Assembly: GCA_002420005.1 (NCBI GenBank) | Contig: DIHE01000171.1 | Span: forward strand, 164,375-228,374 | Reading direction: 5' to 3' | Source: Holophagales bacterium UBA5704 | Lineage (GTDB): Bacteria; Acidobacteriota; Thermoanaerobaculia; Multivoradales; UBA5704 | Length of the DNA stretch: 64,000 nt | Shown here: piece after piece, positions 32,951-41,834 of the stretch | Layout: the number at the start of each line of letters is the position of its first letter | Numbering within the stretch: position 1 is the first letter of the stretch | Notes under the pieces: model-generated | What the model was told of the DNA's origin: nothing | Databases searched by the model: none | The model's input: only the letters and a program-made list of their open reading frames with translations | Program-made: the position numbers and the translations under genes

Positions 32951-33442
32951 TAGGGCGGTGAACCGGAGGCCCGGGGCATGCCGCGCCTGCAGCAGGTAGC
33001 CCCCGATGCGGAGGGCCAAGTCGGGGGTCGCTTCTTCGCGTTGGGCCGCCTCGTGGAAGAGCCGCAGGGCGGCCAAGGCCTCCGGGTGGACCTCTTTGGC
33101 CTCGAAGGTCTCGACCAGCTCCCGCGCCAAGGCCTGGACCTCCGGGGTCGAGCACGTGGTCGGGGTCCCACCCGGCCTCCCAGAGCTGTTTCGCCGGCTC
33201 GATCCCGGCTCGGGCATCCTTCAGCTCGCCCGCGGCCCGCAGGACGTTCGGCGGGTGGGCCATGGCGTAGCCGAGGACGCGGCGGCACCAGCCGTCCGGC
33301 CCCTGGACCCTCTCGGCGATCTCGACGGCGAGCCGGGCCAGAGAGGCCGCTTGGTCGAGGTCGCGGCCCCGAGCTGTTTGAGGTCCAGGCCATTCCAGAT
33401 GGCCAGAAACCAGATGACCAGCGAGCGGAAACTGCGCACCAT
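32951..33442 (-). pseudogene. Decayed HTH-TPR paralogue, with a small ORF at its 5' end
   Basis: Two segments in different frames match the intact protein at 31253-32680. 33359-33144 encodes DQAASLARLAVEIAERVQGPDGW ... GYAMAHPPNVLRAAGELKDAR, matching its central part, and 33151-32955 encodes TPEVQALARELVETFEAKEVHPEALAALRLFHEAAQREEATPDLA, matching its C-terminus. About 190 residues between them and the whole HTH are lost. ATG 33442, with GGAGG 6 nt upstream, begins a hydrophobic start (MVRSFRSLVIWFLAIWNG) that runs out of frame into the remnant; it could be what is left of a small peptide gene. The region 33443-33640 holds no other feature I can support. Confidence 0.65.
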
Positions 33443-33640
33443 ACCCTTCCTCCACGAAGACGAGGCGGCCTGGACAACAGAAGTGCTTCACGGCGACCCG
33501 GCGTGACAAGAAAAAGAAAGGAAGGTGCCCGGAGCGAAGAAGCGGACCCGGATACAGGTCGAAGTGTAGCACTGTCATCCCTACGCTCTCACTTCATGAA
33601 AGGCGCCCACGCGGGGGCGGAATCGGATAGAGTGTCCCCC

Positions 33641-34258
33641 ATGATCGACTGGCGGTTCGATGGCCCGGAGACGGGTCCGGTTCTCGTCCTGGCGCATGGC
33701 GCGGGAGCTCCCATGGATTCACCTCCTCTGGAAGCCCTGGCGAAGGGGTTGGGTGCGGCGGGCCTGCGGGTGGCACGGTTCGAGTTTCCCTACATGCGGG
33801 CGCGGCGCACCGAGGCGCGGCGGCGTCCGCCGGATCGCGAGTCGGTCCTGCTCGACACCTGGCGCGCGGCGGTGGCCGAGCTGGGCGGTGGGGGAGGGCT
33901 CGTCCTTGCCGGCAAGTCCATGGGAGGCCGGATGGCCAGCCGCATCGCCGACGAGGTCGGCGCGCGTGGCCTGGTCTGCTTCGGCTATCCCTTCCACCCG
34001 CCGGGACAGCCGGCGAAGACGCGCACGGCGCATCTGGAGGATCTGAAGACGCCGACCCTCATCGTGCAGGGGACCCGCGACGCCTTCGGCACCCCGGAGG
34101 ACGTGGCGGCCTATCGGCTCTCTCCGGCGATCCGTCTCGTCTGGCTGGAAGACGGGGACCACTCGTTCAAGCCGCGGGCCGCCTCCGGGCGGACGGAAGC
34201 GCAGAACCTGCGGGAGGCGGTCGAGGCGGCGGCGGGCTTCGTCCTGGCGCGTCCCTGA
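33641..34258 (+). CDS. Alpha/beta hydrolase (dienelactone hydrolase/KANL3-Tex30-like)
   Basis: 205 aa. VLVLAHGAGAPMDSPPLEAL is the oxyanion strand, GLVLAGKSMGGRMAS the nucleophile elbow (GKSMGG, Ser nucleophile), TLIVQGTRDAFGT the Asp region and LEDGDHSFKPR the catalytic His. Cytosolic; substrate unknown. No Shine-Dalgarno, but TAGAGT (33628-33633) is 7 nt before ATG 33641, a leaderless-type start that makes this the first gene of a same-strand run to 38998. The DMT transporter follows after 10 bp. Confidence 0.83.
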   Translation: MIDWRFDGPETGPVLVLAHGAGAPMDSPPLEALAKGLGAAGLRVARFEFPYMRARRTEARRRPPDRESVLLDTWRAAVAELGGGGGLVLAGKSMGGRMASRIADEVGARGLVCFGYPFHPPGQPAKTRTAHLEDLKTPTLIVQGTRDAFGTPEDVAAYRLSPAIRLVWLEDGDHSFKPRAASGRTEAQNLREAVEAAAGFVLARP

Positions 34259-34268
34259 GACCCCGCGC

Positions 34269-35174
34269 GTGGCACCGGAAACCCTCGGCCAGCTGGCGGC
34301 GCTCGCCGCCGCCGCCCTCTGGGCCTGCACCGCGCTGGCGATCGAGGGTGCGGCGCGCCGCATCGGCTCGCTGACCGTCAATCTCGTCCGTCTGGTCTTC
34401 GCCTTCGGTTTCCTGTCTCTCGGCGGCTGGCTGTGGCGTGGCCATCCCTGGCCGGACGACGCCACGCGCCACGCCTGGATCTGGCTCTCCCTCTCCGGCC
34501 TGGTCGGCTTCACGTTCGGCGACCTGTGCCTCTATCGGTCCTATCTCGTCCTCGGTCCCCGGCTCTCGACCCTGATGATGTCGCTGGTGCCGCCGATCAC
34601 CGCGGTGATCGGCTGGCTGGCCCTCGGCGAGACGCTCACGCCGCGCGACCTGCTCGGCATGACGCTGACCGTCGGCGGCATCGCCTGGGCCGTCCTGGAG
34701 CGGGCCCGGCCGGCGGACGGCGTGGCGAAGGGTCCGACCCACGTCACCCCCGGCGGCCTCCTGCTCGGGTTCGGCGGCGCGCTCGGGCAGGCAGGTGGGT
34801 TGATCCTGAGCAAGATCGGCATGGGCACCTACCCGGCGATGGCGGCCACACAGGTGCGGGTGCTGGCCGGGATCGCCGGCTATTCCCTCCTCTTCTTCGC
34901 TCTCGGCTGGTGGCCCAACGTCCGGCGCGGCGTGGCCGACCGCAAGGCGCTGGGCTTCGCCGCGCTGGGCGCCTTCTTCGGGCCGTTCGTCGCGGTCACT
35001 CTGTCGCTCATCGCGATCCGGGCCACGGTGGCGGGCGTCGCGGCGAGCATCATGGCGTTGACGCCGGTGCTGATCCTGCCGCTGGTCGTCCTGCTGCGCG
35101 GCGAGCGGGTGGGGTGGGGCGGCCTGGCCGGCGCGCTGGTGGCGGTCTCGGGGGTGGCGCTGCTGTTCCTTTGA
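34269..35174 (+). CDS. EamA/DMT superfamily membrane transporter
   Basis: 301 aa, GTG start at 34269, ten hydrophobic helices in two five-helix halves typical of EamA permeases (LAALAAAALWACTALAIEGAARR at the start; PPITAVIGWLALGETLTPRDLLGM closing half one; LTPVLILPLVVLLRGERVGWGG closing half two). The PxxxxxxxxxxLGE signature is present in half one and a variant in half two. Substrate unknown; members export metabolites or amino acids. Sits 10 bp after the hydrolase and 13 bp before the J-like gene. Confidence 0.88.
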   Translation: MAPETLGQLAALAAAALWACTALAIEGAARRIGSLTVNLVRLVFAFGFLSLGGWLWRGHPWPDDATRHAWIWLSLSGLVGFTFGDLCLYRSYLVLGPRLSTLMMSLVPPITAVIGWLALGETLTPRDLLGMTLTVGGIAWAVLERARPADGVAKGPTHVTPGGLLLGFGGALGQAGGLILSKIGMGTYPAMAATQVRVLAGIAGYSLLFFALGWWPNVRRGVADRKALGFAALGAFFGPFVAVTLSLIAIRATVAGVAASIMALTPVLILPLVVLLRGERVGWGGLAGALVAVSGVALLFL

Positions 35175-35187
35175 AGGAAGTGGGGCC

Positions 35188-35844
35188 ATGACCGTCGACG
35201 AAGCTCTGCAATATCTCGACCTCGCTCCGGGCAGCAGTCTGGAGGAGATCCGCCGTGCCTGGATGCGCAAGTCGAGGACCTGGAATCCGGCGGAGGACCC
35301 CGACGGCCTGCGGCGCTTGCAGGAGGCGCACGACGTGCTGGTGGCGGACCATGCGAGCCGGCCGCTCGTCTTCCCGGCCGGGGACCATCCGGAGGAGCAC
35401 GAAGACCTGCCGGAACCGGAGGAGACCGTCGCCGGCCCGCGCTGGCTCCTGCTGCTGGGGGGTGGAGCCGCCCTGCTTCTGGCTTTGTGGCTCGGCCTCT
35501 CCTGGTTCCAGAAACCGGAGGAACCTCCGCCGGCCACGGCGATGGAACGGGTCCTGCGGCCCCCGGGAGCGTTCGCCGGATACGCCTCGGCGCAGGAGGC
35601 CCTGAACGAGCTCTGCCTCGCGCCGACCCGGAGCCAGCGCGAGGTCTGCGAGCTGGCAGAGTCCGTGCTCCGGGCCGCCTCGCGGCACGAGTGCGCCGAT
35701 GCCAAGGCGGGCCGCGCGAAGCTCGGGCGGTTCATCGTGGTCCACGACGTGACCCTGGGACACGTGGCGACGCAGAAGCTGACCTCTCTCCGAGAGAATC
35801 TCGACCGGGAGATCGCGGCCTGCTGGAAGTTCTGGAACCCCTGA
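35188..35844 (+). CDS. Membrane-anchored protein with degenerate J-like N-terminus
   Basis: 218 aa. MTVDEALQYLDLAPGSSLEEIRRAWMRKSRTWNPAEDPDGLRRLQEAHDVL follows the helix I-III pattern of J-domains, but HPD is absent (TWNPAED in its place), so Hsp70 stimulation is unlikely. One membrane helix (WLLLLGGGAALLLALWLGLSWF, about 88-109) separates it from a C-terminal domain with four Cys (ELCLAPTRSQREVCELAES, HECADAKAG, AACWKFW), which may be extracytoplasmic with disulfides. Shine-Dalgarno AGGAAG before ATG. Function unknown. Confidence 0.68.
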   Translation: MTVDEALQYLDLAPGSSLEEIRRAWMRKSRTWNPAEDPDGLRRLQEAHDVLVADHASRPLVFPAGDHPEEHEDLPEPEETVAGPRWLLLLGGGAALLLALWLGLSWFQKPEEPPPATAMERVLRPPGAFAGYASAQEALNELCLAPTRSQREVCELAESVLRAASRHECADAKAGRAKLGRFIVVHDVTLGHVATQKLTSLRENLDREIAACWKFWNP

Positions 35845-35866
35845 AGCCGTCGTATCCTTCCCCGCC

Positions 35867-37270
35867 ATGGTTTCTCTGGAGCCTTCCGCCGCCGAAATGC
35901 GCCGCCTCGTCGAGGAGGCGCTGGAGCGCATCATCGGTCACATCGAATCGCTGCCCACCCAGCCCGCTTCGCGCGTCGGCGGAGCGGTGCGGCTCGCCCG
36001 CACCCTGGGGGAGCCCCTCCCGGAGCAGGGGACACCCTTCCACCAGCTCCTCGACCTGTTGTTCCGGCGCGCCATTCCGGCCTCGCTCAACGCCGCAGGA
36101 CCGGGCTATCTCGGCTACATCCCGGGCGGCGGGCTGTTCCATGCCGCGGTGGCCGATCTCATTTCCGATGCGGTCAACCGCTACACCGGTATCTCTGTGG
36201 GTGCGCCGGCCCTGGTGCGGCTGGAGGCGAACGTGCTCGACTGGCTGCGCGACATCGCCGGCTTTCCCCCGGAGACGCGGGGCTTGCTGACCAGCGGAGG
36301 GTCGCTGTCCACCCTGATCGCCGTGGTCACCGCGCGGCGCGAGCGGCTGCCGGAGAATTTCCTGCGCGGCACCCTCTACGTGTCCGACCAGACCCACCAT
36401 GCGTTGGCGAAGAGCGCCGTGGTGGCCGGATTCCCGGCGGCGAACGTACGACTGGTGCCGTCCGACCGGCACTTCCGTCTGCGCCTGGACGCGCTCACGG
36501 CGCAGATCTCCGAGGACCGGCGCCGGGGTTTCACGCCGTTCTTCGTCGGGGGCAATGCCGGCACCACCAACACCGGAGCCGTCGATCCCCTCCCCGAGCT
36601 CGCCGCGCTGGCGCGGCGGGAAGGTCTCTGGTTCCACGTCGACGGTGCCTACGGTGGTTTCTTCCGGCTCACCGAGGAGGGCCGGCGGACGCTCAGCGGC
36701 ATGGAGCTCGCCGATTCGCTGGTGCTCGATCCGCACAAGAGCCTGTTCCTGCCCTATGGCACCGGGGCGCTCCTGGTGCGCGACGGCGCCGCGTTGCGCC
36801 GTACCCACAGCGCGGTCGCCGACTACCTGCCGCCGGTCCGCGAGGATCCTCTGCTGCCGGATTTCGCGGAGATGAGCCCCGAGCTGACCCGTCCGTATCG
36901 CGGTCTGCGCCTCTGGCTGCCGATCAAGCTCCTGGGCATCGCCCCGTTCCGCGACGCCCTGCAGGAAAAGCTGGATCTGGCCCGGGAGGCTGCGGAGGCG
37001 GTGCACCGCCTGCCGGGCATCGAGATGGTCGCCCCGCCGGAGCTGTCGCTGTTCGCCTTCCGCCGCAACCGTCCCGGGTTGTCCACGGCGGAGCTGAACC
37101 GGCTGAACACCGACTTCCTGAAGCGGATCAACGCCAGGAAGCGGGTCTTCCTGACCGGCACCCGCCTGCACGGACGCTTCACTTTGCGGATGTGCATCCT
37201 GTCCTTCCGCACCCACCGGGACCGGGTGGAGATGGCGCTGGAGGACATCGCGGCGGCGCTCGACGACTAG
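35867..37270 (+). CDS. Group II PLP-dependent decarboxylase (aromatic amino acid/glutamate type)
   Basis: 467 aa. Decarboxylates an aromatic or acidic L-amino acid. GPGYLGYIPGGGLFHAAVADLISDAVNRYTG is the substrate-side N-terminal segment; TSGGSLSTLIAVV, FVGGNAGTTNTGAVDPL and WFHVDGAYGGFF line the PLP pocket; LVLDPHKSLFLPYGTGALLV holds the PLP lysine Lys291. DPHKSLFLP is closer to the aromatic branch; substrate cannot be fixed from sequence. TATCCT (35853-35858) is 8 nt before the ATG, so an internal leaderless promoter is possible. Confidence 0.86.
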   Translation: MVSLEPSAAEMRRLVEEALERIIGHIESLPTQPASRVGGAVRLARTLGEPLPEQGTPFHQLLDLLFRRAIPASLNAAGPGYLGYIPGGGLFHAAVADLISDAVNRYTGISVGAPALVRLEANVLDWLRDIAGFPPETRGLLTSGGSLSTLIAVVTARRERLPENFLRGTLYVSDQTHHALAKSAVVAGFPAANVRLVPSDRHFRLRLDALTAQISEDRRRGFTPFFVGGNAGTTNTGAVDPLPELAALARREGLWFHVDGAYGGFFRLTEEGRRTLSGMELADSLVLDPHKSLFLPYGTGALLVRDGAALRRTHSAVADYLPPVREDPLLPDFAEMSPELTRPYRGLRLWLPIKLLGIAPFRDALQEKLDLAREAAEAVHRLPGIEMVAPPELSLFAFRRNRPGLSTAELNRLNTDFLKRINARKRVFLTGTRLHGRFTLRMCILSFRTHRDRVEMALEDIAAALDD

Positions 37271-37303
37271 ACAGCGGTCCCCGCTCTGGCGTACAAGGCT
37301 CAC

Positions 37304-38998
37304 GTGAGCGTGCCCTCTCCAGACCCTGTGCGGTGGTCGAACATCCTGCGGCTCGACCGCGAGTTCGGTGCGGGAGAGGTGGCCTTGACGGCGGGTCCGC
37401 TGGAGGCGTACGTCGAGGTCGCCGCCCGCTGCAACCTGCGCTGCCAGATGTGCCCGATCACCGTCGATCCGCGCTATGACCCGGGCTCCGGCCGGCCGGG
37501 GCTCTTCGCGCCGGACCTGTTCGACCGCCTCGCACCGTTTTTCCCCACGCTGCAGCGCGTGTACCTGATCGGCCTCGGAGAGCCGACTCTGCACGCCGGC
37601 CTGCCCACGTTCACCCGCCGTCTCGCCGAGGCCGGGGTCGAGGTCTGGGTGACCACCAATGCCACCTTGCTGGATGACGAGAAGGCGGAGGAGCTGGCGC
37701 GGGCCGGCCTCTCCCATGTCTCGGTCTCGATCGACGGGGGAACCCGGGAGACCTACGAACGGATCCGCGTGCGGGGCAAGTTCGACGACGTCGTCCGAGG
37801 TCTCTGTGCGCTGGGCCGGGCGCGGCAGATCTACGGCCATCCGGAGGTCTGGCTGAACGTGGTGGCGAGCGCTTCCAATGTCCACGAGCTGGCGCAGCTG
37901 GTCGACCTCTGTGCCGACGCGGGTGGGGACGGGATCTTCCTCGAAGGTCTCTACCCCTATCCCCACCCGGCGATCGAAGAGTTCTGCCACCAGGAGAGCC
38001 TGGCCGGGCTCGGCGAGGCGCGGGTGCGCGAGCTGTTCGCCGCCGCGGCGGAGCGGGCGGCCGCGCGCGGCCTGCAATGGATGACCCGCCTCGACGAGCA
38101 GGCTCTGAATGCGCCGAAGGCGGCCGGCGAGCCGGTGGCGGTGCTCTCTGCGGAGCCCTCGGCGGCTCTCACCTTGCCGTTCCCCTGCTCCGAGCCGTGG
38201 TCGAACCTGAACATCAACGCCTCCGGCGAGGTGCGGCCGTGCTGCTTCAACGACATCGTCCTCGGCGACCTGAGCAAGCAGGGGATCGAGGAGATCTGGA
38301 ACGGCCCCGGCTATGCGGCGCTGCGCCGCGACATGGCGGCCGGCCGGGTGCCGCAGACCTGTGCCACGTGCGTCCAGAACGGCCGCGTCAAGCGCAACAC
38401 GTTCCTCTCGCTGCGCGACACCCCGCCGGCCGCCGCGGGCTCGCACAGCTTCGAGCTCGACCTGCCCGGAGACGGCGCGCTGGTGGGCGGCAACCTGGTC
38501 GTCGTGGGGCGGTCCACGGGCCCCTTCGAACGGATGTTCCCCCGCCTTGCCCGGCTGCCGGATCTCTACATCGACGACGTCCGCGTCGCGGCACTGCGGG
38601 ACTGGGTGGTGGCCGACCGGGGGTGGTTCGCCGCGGTGCTGCCGGTGCCGTTTGTGGAGCGGGGAGGCCACCGCCTGTCGCTCCGTCCGCCCGGCGGCCC
38701 CGCCACCGCCGCCTGGGCGCCGCGCTGGTTGCAGTTCGGAGGGCCGGAGGACACCCTGGCCGCCACCAACCGTTTCGGCATCCCGCTCTGGTTCCTCCGC
38801 CGCGAGCCGCTCCCCCAGCTGCTCATCGACGGTCTCCCGCATCCCATCGAGCGCTGGATCTGCGGCCGGCGCGACGAGGCCACCTGGATCGGCGTGGCGG
38901 TCGTCTCCGCCGCGGCGCTCGAACCGGGCGACCATGCGCTCGAGATGCGTTTCCGCTGGCAGCCGGCCTGGCAAGGCCGGCTGGTGCGGCTGGAGTAG
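37304..38998 (+). CDS. Radical SAM/SPASM protein with extra C-terminal domain
   Basis: 564 aa, GTG start at 37304. CNLRCQMC (Cys43, Cys47, Cys50) binds the SAM-cleaving 4Fe-4S cluster; VYLIGLGEPTLHAG is the GxP-like motif. Residues about 290-370 are a SPASM/twitch region (PFPCSEPWSNLNINASGEVRPCCFND, then PQTCATCVQNGRVKR) with Cys for auxiliary clusters. After about 385 comes a 180-residue beta-rich domain (HSFELDLPGDGALVGGNLVVVGR) that I cannot name. SPASM proteins modify peptides or small substrates; no precursor peptide is adjacent. Follows the decarboxylase by 33 bp. Confidence 0.83.
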   Translation: MSVPSPDPVRWSNILRLDREFGAGEVALTAGPLEAYVEVAARCNLRCQMCPITVDPRYDPGSGRPGLFAPDLFDRLAPFFPTLQRVYLIGLGEPTLHAGLPTFTRRLAEAGVEVWVTTNATLLDDEKAEELARAGLSHVSVSIDGGTRETYERIRVRGKFDDVVRGLCALGRARQIYGHPEVWLNVVASASNVHELAQLVDLCADAGGDGIFLEGLYPYPHPAIEEFCHQESLAGLGEARVRELFAAAAERAAARGLQWMTRLDEQALNAPKAAGEPVAVLSAEPSAALTLPFPCSEPWSNLNINASGEVRPCCFNDIVLGDLSKQGIEEIWNGPGYAALRRDMAAGRVPQTCATCVQNGRVKRNTFLSLRDTPPAAAGSHSFELDLPGDGALVGGNLVVVGRSTGPFERMFPRLARLPDLYIDDVRVAALRDWVVADRGWFAAVLPVPFVERGGHRLSLRPPGGPATAAWAPRWLQFGGPEDTLAATNRFGIPLWFLRREPLPQLLIDGLPHPIERWICGRRDEATWIGVAVVSAAALEPGDHALEMRFRWQPAWQGRLVRLE

Positions 38999-39144
38999 GA
39001 AAGGTCCAAGTCTGCCACCCTGAGGACGATCACCTCCCCGCCGGTTGGCAGCTCGCTTTTCGGCTCGGCGGGCACCTTCCCTCTTAGAGGACCGACACCA
39101 TGCCGGTGCGAGGTCCCTTCCCATCCTGTGAGGAGGATTCTCAC

Positions 39145-41766
39145 GTGCTGAAAAAAGGTCTGCTTCTGCCCTGTCTGCTGCTTGCGGCTCTCCCGGCCTT
39201 TGCCGCGAAGCCGGCGGCGCCCGACGCTTTTGATGAGTGCGATTCGAAGTTCATCGCCTATTTGGGTTCCGAGGCCTATCAGTTCTCACCGGCGCATGCC
39301 GGCGAGTTGGGCACGGTGCGCCTGTTCACTGTTCTTTCCAACCAGCGGGCCGCCGCCTTCCGTGATTTCGGCCAGGCGTTCTGGTTGCTGGAGATCCGCA
39401 ACGAGGCCGGCGCCCTGGTGCGCACCGGCCGGGGCCGGGTGCGCATCGACGAGGCGGGCCAGTCGGTGGCCGACTTCGTGTGGAACGGCCGCGACGACCG
39501 GGGCAAGCGGGTTCCGGGCGGGCGCTATACCTACACGTTCCGCGGCCGCTTCTTCTCCGACGCGAATCGCTCGATCGTCGCGCCCTCGCGGTATGAGGAC
39601 CTGGAAGGCGTCATCTCCCCGGCGGGAGAGGCCTATGCTTCGACCGAGACGGTGATCGTCAACTACGAGCTGGACGAGCCCACGGCGGCCCGCATCCGCC
39701 AGAGCCTCGCGGCGAGCGCCTGCGAGGTGCAGCAGAACACGCCGATCGAGACGACGTTCGGCTACAACTATTACTACGGCTCGACCCACAGCCACTCCAA
39801 CTGGTCCGACGGCGGCCAGCCGACGACCGGGTGCTCCTCGGGCAACGCCTACGGCAGCGGCACCTTCGATCCGGCGGCGGTCTATGACTATGCGCGCAAT
39901 TCCGCCGGCCTCGACTATTGGGTGATCAACGAGCACAACCACCTGATCAACGACGCGATGAGCACCAACAATCCGCCGGTCACCGAGACCAAGGTCCGTC
40001 AGCGCTACGCCGACGGCCTCGCGGCGGCGAACGCGGCCACGGTCAACGGGGTGTTCGTGGGCGTCTATGGCATGGAGTGGGGTGTCTCCACGAACGCCGA
40101 CCAGGGCCACGTGACGCTGCTCGAAACCCCCAAGCTGTTCGGCTGGGAGACCTGCACGACGTGCAATGGCCCGAATGCCGAGTGCACCGCGGGCAGCAAC
40201 TGCTACTTCGACGTCTTCACCCCCAAGCGCTTCGGGTATCTGACGATGTACAAGCGGTCGGTGGAGAACCCTTCGGCGGCCGGAGCGCTGGGCATCTTCT
40301 GCCATCCGTCGACCGGGGAGTTCGACAATTACGCTTTCAATGCGGATGCCGACGCGGCGATGCAGGGCATCGCGGTGCGCAGCGGCCTCGCATTCAACAC
40401 CGCGGCGACCTGTGCGGAAGCGAACGTGGCGACCACCGACTACTCGGCGCGCTGGCGCGAGACGCTGAACCTCGGCTTCCACCTCGGCCCGGTGGCCGAT
40501 CATGACGCCCACTGCAACAACTACGGCGCCGGTCTGCCGAACCGGACGGTCTATCTGCTGCCGAACGGCGGCGCAACGCCGCTCACCAAGCTGGCGCTCC
40601 TCCAGGCCCACAAGGCGCGCCACTTCTTCGCCTCGGAAGACTCGAACGCCCAGCTCGTCTTCGCCACCGCCGACGGCACGAAGGTGATGGGCGACATCTG
40701 GAGCGCCGCCGGCTCGGCGAGCCTGCGGGTGGCGGTCTACGATCCGGGCGCCGAAGGGGTCTCGACGATCGAGGTCTGGCGCGGCCAGATCGGCGGCGGC
40801 GTCCCGGCGTCCGCCTATCGCACGGCGAGCAACCAGTCGACGCTCAGTTTCACCGAGAACCTCACCTCGGGGACCTATTACTACTATGTCCATGCCGTGC
40901 AGGCGGACGGCAACGATCTGTGGTCGGCACCGATGTGGATCACCTACGGCCCGGGTGGTTGTTCCGACGCCACGGTACCCGCGGTGAGCATCACCGCTCC
41001 GGCGGCGGGTGCGACGATCGCCTGTGCCAATACGACGATCCAGGTGAACGCGACGGACGCCTCCGGTATCGCCTCGGCGCAGGTGCGCATCGACGGCGGC
41101 GCCTGGACGAATGCCACCTGGAACAGCACCACCAGCCGCTACGAGCTGGCGTGGTCGAGCTCCACGGCCACCTCCGGCGCGCATACGATCGAGGCCCGGG
41201 CGACCGATGCCTCCTGCGGCGCCAACGTGGGCACCGCGACGCCGGTCAATGTCACGGTGAACAATGCGGCCTGCAGCGCCACCAACGTCGGCGGCTGGAA
41301 GATCACGCAGCTCAATTCGACGTTCAACTACACCATCCCGGCCGGAACGACGATCCCGGCGAACGGCTATCTGGTGATCGGCCGCAACGCCGGCAAGGCC
41401 GCCTTCGAGACCTTCTGGCGGGCCGGCTCGCCGCTGCCGGCGAACGTGGTCTATCTGAACGCCGCGGACACCATGCCGGTGATCAACGGCAGTGAGACCT
41501 ATGACCTCTACAACGCCGCCGGCACCAAGATCGACGGCCGCACGATCGCCATGGGATCGAGCGGCGGCAGCTCCATCCGGCGCAACGATCCCTGCCTGGC
41601 CGCCAACCTGGCGTCGAGCTGGACGGTCGCGGCCTCCACGACCGGCACCCCGGGCACCGGCGCCGCCGCCGGCTGCGCCAAGGGCGTGGTGATCAACGAG
41701 TTCTCGGACGCCACCGGCACCGGCAACTTCATCTACGAGTTCATCGAGCTGCACAACGACAAGTAG
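39145..41766 (+). CDS. Secreted protein with PHP-like domain, Ig-like and lamin-tail domains
   Basis: 873 aa. Start GTG 39145 with GAGGAGG upstream; signal peptide VLKKGLLLPCLLLAALPAFAA. About 40-190 is a FlgD/Big-type beta domain (VWNGRDDRGKRVPGGRYTYTF). About 205-540 resembles DUF3604/PHP proteins: GSTHSHSNWSDGG (His215, His217), YWVINEHNHLIND, GMEWGVSTNADQGHVTLLE, FCHPSTGEFDN, HLGPVADHDAHCNN provide the metal-site His/Asp. Then an Ig-like domain (VSITAPAAGATIACANTTIQ, about 620-710) and a lamin-tail domain (WKITQLNSTFNYTIPAGTTIPANGYLVIGR) with a final VVINEFSD stretch. Probable extracellular phosphoesterase or scaffold. Confidence 0.78.
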   Translation: MLKKGLLLPCLLLAALPAFAAKPAAPDAFDECDSKFIAYLGSEAYQFSPAHAGELGTVRLFTVLSNQRAAAFRDFGQAFWLLEIRNEAGALVRTGRGRVRIDEAGQSVADFVWNGRDDRGKRVPGGRYTYTFRGRFFSDANRSIVAPSRYEDLEGVISPAGEAYASTETVIVNYELDEPTAARIRQSLAASACEVQQNTPIETTFGYNYYYGSTHSHSNWSDGGQPTTGCSSGNAYGSGTFDPAAVYDYARNSAGLDYWVINEHNHLINDAMSTNNPPVTETKVRQRYADGLAAANAATVNGVFVGVYGMEWGVSTNADQGHVTLLETPKLFGWETCTTCNGPNAECTAGSNCYFDVFTPKRFGYLTMYKRSVENPSAAGALGIFCHPSTGEFDNYAFNADADAAMQGIAVRSGLAFNTAATCAEANVATTDYSARWRETLNLGFHLGPVADHDAHCNNYGAGLPNRTVYLLPNGGATPLTKLALLQAHKARHFFASEDSNAQLVFATADGTKVMGDIWSAAGSASLRVAVYDPGAEGVSTIEVWRGQIGGGVPASAYRTASNQSTLSFTENLTSGTYYYYVHAVQADGNDLWSAPMWITYGPGGCSDATVPAVSITAPAAGATIACANTTIQVNATDASGIASAQVRIDGGAWTNATWNSTTSRYELAWSSSTATSGAHTIEARATDASCGANVGTATPVNVTVNNAACSATNVGGWKITQLNSTFNYTIPAGTTIPANGYLVIGRNAGKAAFETFWRAGSPLPANVVYLNAADTMPVINGSETYDLYNAAGTKIDGRTIAMGSSGGSSIRRNDPCLAANLASSWTVAASTTGTPGTGAAAGCAKGVVINEFSDATGTGNFIYEFIELHNDK

Positions 41767-41788
41767 GCGACCGATTTCCCCGTAGATC

Positions 41789-41834
41789 TGGCACAACCGG
41801 CCGGCGAGCCCCCTCGTTCCGGCCGGTTGTGCCA
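41789..41834. terminator. Perfect 16-bp inverted repeat after the 41766 stop
   Basis: TGGCACAACCGGCCGG (41789-41804) and its exact inverse (41819-41834) around a 14-nt loop. No T-tract follows on either strand, so either a factor-assisted terminator or a transposon-like dyad. Confidence 0.6.

Noticed and set aside
32684..33217. N-terminal extension of the HTH-TPR frame to 654 aa
   Set aside because: The extension reads through the antisense of the 55-aa peptide gene and into a paralogue remnant; HTH homology begins just after 32680.
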